Origin: an uncultured Eubacterium sp.
Lineage (GTDB): Bacteria > Bacillota > Clostridia > Lachnospirales > Lachnospiraceae
DNA length: 33,743 nucleotides
Direction of reading: 5' to 3'
NCBI GenBank assembly: GCA_934316925.1
Contig: CAKREC010000024.1
Span: forward strand, 1 to 33,743
This document shows positions 32,701-33,743 of this stretch, one piece after another (position 1 is the stretch's first letter; the number at the start of each line of letters is the position of its first letter). The notes below the pieces were generated by a model. It had not been told where the DNA came from. It did not search any database and was given only the letters and a program-made list of their open reading frames with translations. Made by a program: the position numbers and the translations under genes.

Positions 32701-33092
32701 GAAGTCGGAGCTGGCGTCTGTGTTGGTGTCATCGTCGGAGCTGTTGTTTTTTTCGCTGACTGCTTCTTTTTAACTGTTACTTTGCAAATGTACTTTTTCT
32801 TACCTACTTTTGCCTGTACCTTTGCAGTTCCTGCCTTTTTACCTTTGATCGTAACACCAGTTTTTTTCTTTTGACTCAGCGCTACATTTTTCTTGCCGGA
32901 TATTACTGTCCATTTTACTTTCTTTTTGTTATTTTTCAGTTTGATCTTAACGGTCTTACCTACATTCACCGTTATCGATTTTTTGTTCAGTTTTACGTTC
33001 TTCTTCTTTGCCGCATCGGCACTCTGCGGGAACAGCGACATTGAAACTGCTGTAATCAGTAAAAGAACAAGTAACTTTTTCCCTTTTAGCAT
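29748..33092 (-). CDS. 1114-residue secreted protein with Ig-like N-domain and many beta-sandwich repeats
   Basis: Signal peptide 1-27 (cleavage after SADA). Residues 32-108 form a Lys-rich bacterial Ig-like (Big_2-type) domain with LNKKSITVNVGKTVKIKL and KKAGTAKVQAKV. A Thr/Pro-rich linker spans 111-160. The rest is a chain of beta domains, roughly 60-110 residues each, many with the pattern VSG-x-DG..(Y/F)xF..(L/P)G(T/E)Y, for example GKYSFSYLPYGTYTLHL and GSYEMYLEPGEYSIWF, like carboxypeptidase-regulatory/Cna-B domains. Tyr, Asp and Gly are abundant. No sortase motif, choline-binding or membrane anchor is present at the C-terminus, so secretion or wall association is likely; function is unknown. 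AGGAGG lies 8 bases before the ATG. Confidence 0.82.
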   Translation of the reverse strand: MLKGKKLLVLLLITAVSMSLFPQSADAAKKKNVKLNKKSITVNVGKTVKIKLKNNKKKVKWTVISGKKNVALSQKKKTGVTIKGKKAGTAKVQAKVGKKKYICKVTVKKKQSAKKTTAPTMTPTQTPAPTSTPNGTPTPKPTKEPGQTMQPADETPTPAHVRQGLYAEEEDLLISSVKFDKEVEYYSLGMNTIFVAMPDGQSAKEIMPDPKKCEYTVYSHGKKAQVKSISDPVWSNKSFYKYDTDSGYYTFEMTVEQGGKQYSAKVNMVSYTDSTDYYSVDNGLVYRTLIADGKEYELENSLTWKNNQGNWDYYLKSEDVSLHDLLNTVGYKVVVCYADKEYTIDCVVDRYSLYNGNCYIFTPAVLQIGDLRIGSDSQEFTVSDKKQNDFYVLTYTSTQGDVDFYPSDNLFQYHEVLSEEKSLKEIFPDLAKNLQIEQVAYQNTCYMNAVVENVVWNDESYYSGNGDMGYYTFDISVTVNGKKTTQSYSLIEKERMYTVSGILKMEDGTPMPNIYLPILKDGAEYDTVRTNEKGEYSFEASKGTYKFKVGDAFTVKENLMEKDITLPVYQLSGSITRENAPAVDAGFWMKSTGDNQIIYFGTDKDQNYRAYLEKGTYELKQGNQTVDTYEVTGTDTKDFLIKLYRLTGKFAKKNLEFVDVNDKKNDVLSFPYNGTYTVYLKPGIYNVIYNDVVFDQIEVTSQDFVKDFSVTICSGRVLDATETELPANKYNNYMVDIEKDGEAYKSIWLGKYIPQKGSGYEIILPKGTYEFFLDGNSLGSVTITDGDVEKDLCLPIRHVKFQVLDRQNNVIQQESCIGLTNTDTNDYYRYRPEDKSGVLLSLGNYKVDDIENMLSRGYEFSVTKDTELIEVPTDAVRVSGKCQIAGQEGGIYQIDVSNGVGMITTEAKNGSYEMYLEPGEYSIWFNYKEEEDGKQYTLLYEDLTVSDSPLEKDFEITTGSMSGQLTWKDGTTAMHEKSQLYLYSGQLNYYAELDSDGKYSFSYLPYGTYTLHLNNKELGTVTIDSEQKNEDYTIDGYQIVATVKDANGKFVKNKWIYFSSARYCEYIDNNEGVVVVIVDEPGEYEVHSYDGGEKVIYGTVTVTDKNMTCTVGSE

Positions 33093-33140
33093 ATAAAAAT
33101 CCTCCTAATGTTTTTATTTATTTAAGCGTAAAGTTATCTT

Positions 33141-33169
33141 ATTATAACTGTTTTTTTACAATTACACAA
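33141..33169 (-). promoter_or_regulatory. Possible promoter of the secreted-protein gene
   Basis: On the minus strand a perfect TATAAT (33141-33146) is preceded at 17 bases by a weak -35 TTGTGT (33164-33169). The start point would lie about 40 bases before the ATG. Confidence 0.5.
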
Positions 33170-33222
33170 TACCTAAATGCTGCCGTGTTGTTTTTGTTAT
33201 GTAAAGACATATTTCACGCATT

Positions 33223-33266
33223 AAAAAAGGCCGAAAACACTCATAAAGTAGAATGTTTTCAGCCTT
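33223..33266 (-). terminator. Terminator of the tRNA cluster
   Basis: AAGGC, one G-U pair position, GAAAACA (33227-33239) pairs with 33254-33266 and, on the minus strand, is followed by a run of T. It lies about 57 bases after the tRNA-Leu 3' end. The remaining bases of 33093-33322 hold nothing else I can support except the promoter at 33141-33169. Confidence 0.85.
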
Positions 33267-33322
33267 GAAATCAAAGTGCATACAAGCGCCCACACCCCGC
33301 TATGCACTTCTCAATGCTATCG

Positions 33323-33405
33323 TGCGGATAACAGGAATCGAACCTGCACGGGGGTTGCCCACTAGAACCTAAATCTAGCGCGTCTGCCAGTTCCGCCATA
33401 TCCGC
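33323..33405 (-). tRNA. tRNA-Leu (anticodon TAG)
   Basis: This 83-base gene has acceptor arms GCGGATA / TATCCGC, a TAG anticodon in the loop TTTAGGT, a long variable arm typical of leucine tRNA (GGGCAACCCCC) and the T loop GGTTCGAATCC. CCA is not encoded. It is the last gene of the cluster. Confidence 0.93.
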
Positions 33406-33425
33406 TTTTTCTATATATAAATGAA

Positions 33426-33452
33426 AACTCCAAGCATAAAATGCTTAGAGTT
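33426..33452 (-). other. Hairpin between tRNA-Cys and tRNA-Leu
   Basis: AACTC, one mismatch, AAGCAT, a 3-base loop, ATGCTT, mismatch, GAGTT. On the minus strand TTTTC follows. It could be a weak terminator or a processing signal in the tRNA precursor. Confidence 0.5.
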
Positions 33453-33456
33453 CTAG

Positions 33457-33527
33457 AGGCGACTACCAGATTTGAACTGGTGATCAGGGAGTTGCAGTCC
33501 CATGCCTTACCACTTGGCTAAGTCGCC
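33457..33527 (-). tRNA. tRNA-Cys (anticodon GCA)
   Basis: This 71-base gene has acceptor arms GGCGACT / AGTCGCC, an anticodon loop CTGCAAC with GCA, a T-loop segment GTTCAAATC and the discriminator U expected for cysteine tRNA. Confidence 0.94.
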
Positions 33528-33578
33528 ATATTCAATTCTATGCCATCAACACTGTAAAAAGAACAGATAGCATAAAAA

Positions 33579-33650
33579 TGACTCCTACGGGATTTGAACC
33601 CGTGTTACCGCCGTGAAAGGGCGGTGTCTTAACCACTTGACCAAGGAGCC
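33579..33650 (-). tRNA. tRNA-Glu (anticodon TTC)
   Basis: This 72-base gene has acceptor arms GGCTCCT / AGGAGTC with one G-U pair, an anticodon loop CTTTCAC with TTC and T loop GTTCAAATC. Its body closely resembles Bacillus tRNA-Glu, including the discriminator A. Confidence 0.94.
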
Positions 33651-33674
33651 ATCTACTTGCAATCAAATTGCAAA

Positions 33675-33743
33675 CTCCCCGAGTAGGGCTCGAACCTACA
33701 ACAACTCGGTTAACAGCCGAGTGCTCTACCATTGAGCTATCGA
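33675..33743 (-). tRNA. tRNA-Asn (anticodon GTT), 5' end cut by the window
   Basis: The anticodon loop CTGTTAA carries GTT. The 3' acceptor strand TCGGGGA pairs with the visible 5' bases TCGA (a T-G pair is included). About three 5' bases lie beyond the right edge. It is the first visible gene of the Asn-Glu-Cys-Leu cluster. Confidence 0.9.

Noticed and set aside
1..33743. Mobile elements, CRISPR arrays, origins and riboswitches
   Set aside because: I looked for transposase or integrase motifs, regularly spaced direct repeats, DnaA-box clusters and TPP/purine aptamer cores and saw none. A covariance-model scan would be needed to exclude weak RNA elements.

Overview
The window looks like chromosomal DNA of a spore-forming, anaerobic Firmicute of the Clostridia, most likely family Lachnospiraceae. 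This is inferred from the cotJABC spore-coat operon, the PerR / reverse-rubrerythrin pair, a perfect CIRCE element on clpB, strong AGGAGG ribosome sites, secreted proteins with Lys-rich Ig-like domains and Thr/Pro linkers, and a four-gene cluster of proteins that I associate with Lachnospiraceae. No species can be named from the sequence alone.

Layout. Positions 1-1450 hold a D-2-hydroxyacid dehydrogenase gene behind a small secreted beta-rich protein (both minus strand). Positions 1.6-4.0 kb are an oxidative-stress/sporulation block: perR and a reverse rubrerythrin on the minus strand, diverging from cotJA-cotJB-cotJC on the plus strand. Next is an isolated holin + N-acetylmuramoyl-L-alanine amidase cassette (4.0-4.8 kb, minus), then clpB with a CIRCE-overlapped promoter (4.9-7.6 kb), a Wzy/O-antigen-ligase-like polytopic protein, and a small TIGR04086-type membrane protein. 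A PHP-domain phosphoesterase runs on the plus strand at 10 kb.

Positions 10.8-18.9 kb are one tightly packed minus-strand gene string: a CobD/HisC-like PLP enzyme, a 1096-residue Ig-like + helical protein, an Hsp70/actin-fold-like protein with degenerate nucleotide motifs, a TPR-like protein, a coiled-coil protein with a membrane hairpin, and thiE. The middle four genes are the best candidate for an undescribed system. Upstream lie purA, a recJ + glycosyltransferase-2 operon and, on the plus strand, prmA. recJ and prmA appear to use back-to-back promoters whose -35 boxes form one inverted repeat.

Positions 24.3-28.1 kb hold a BlaI-like repressor, a BlaR1/M56 membrane metalloprotease with a non-penicillin-binding sensor region, and a CobW-like GTPase that lacks the family's CxCC motif, all behind a promoter embedded in a 14-bp inverted repeat. 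Then come a Nudix hydrolase and a short U32-peptidase-like iron-sulphur protein candidate. Diverging from the latter is a roughly 120-nt transcription unit with its own promoter, a ribosome site, an 18-codon basic ORF and a very strong terminator. A 1114-residue secreted multi-beta-domain protein follows, and the right edge carries a minus-strand tRNA cluster (Asn, Glu, Cys, Leu) with its terminator.

I saw no insertion sequence, CRISPR array, rRNA, transposase or integrase. No gene-free stretch exceeds 300 bases. The longest are 29478-29747 (the small transcription unit), 33093-33322 (a promoter and a terminator) and 1453-1648 (a terminator, with nothing else convincing).
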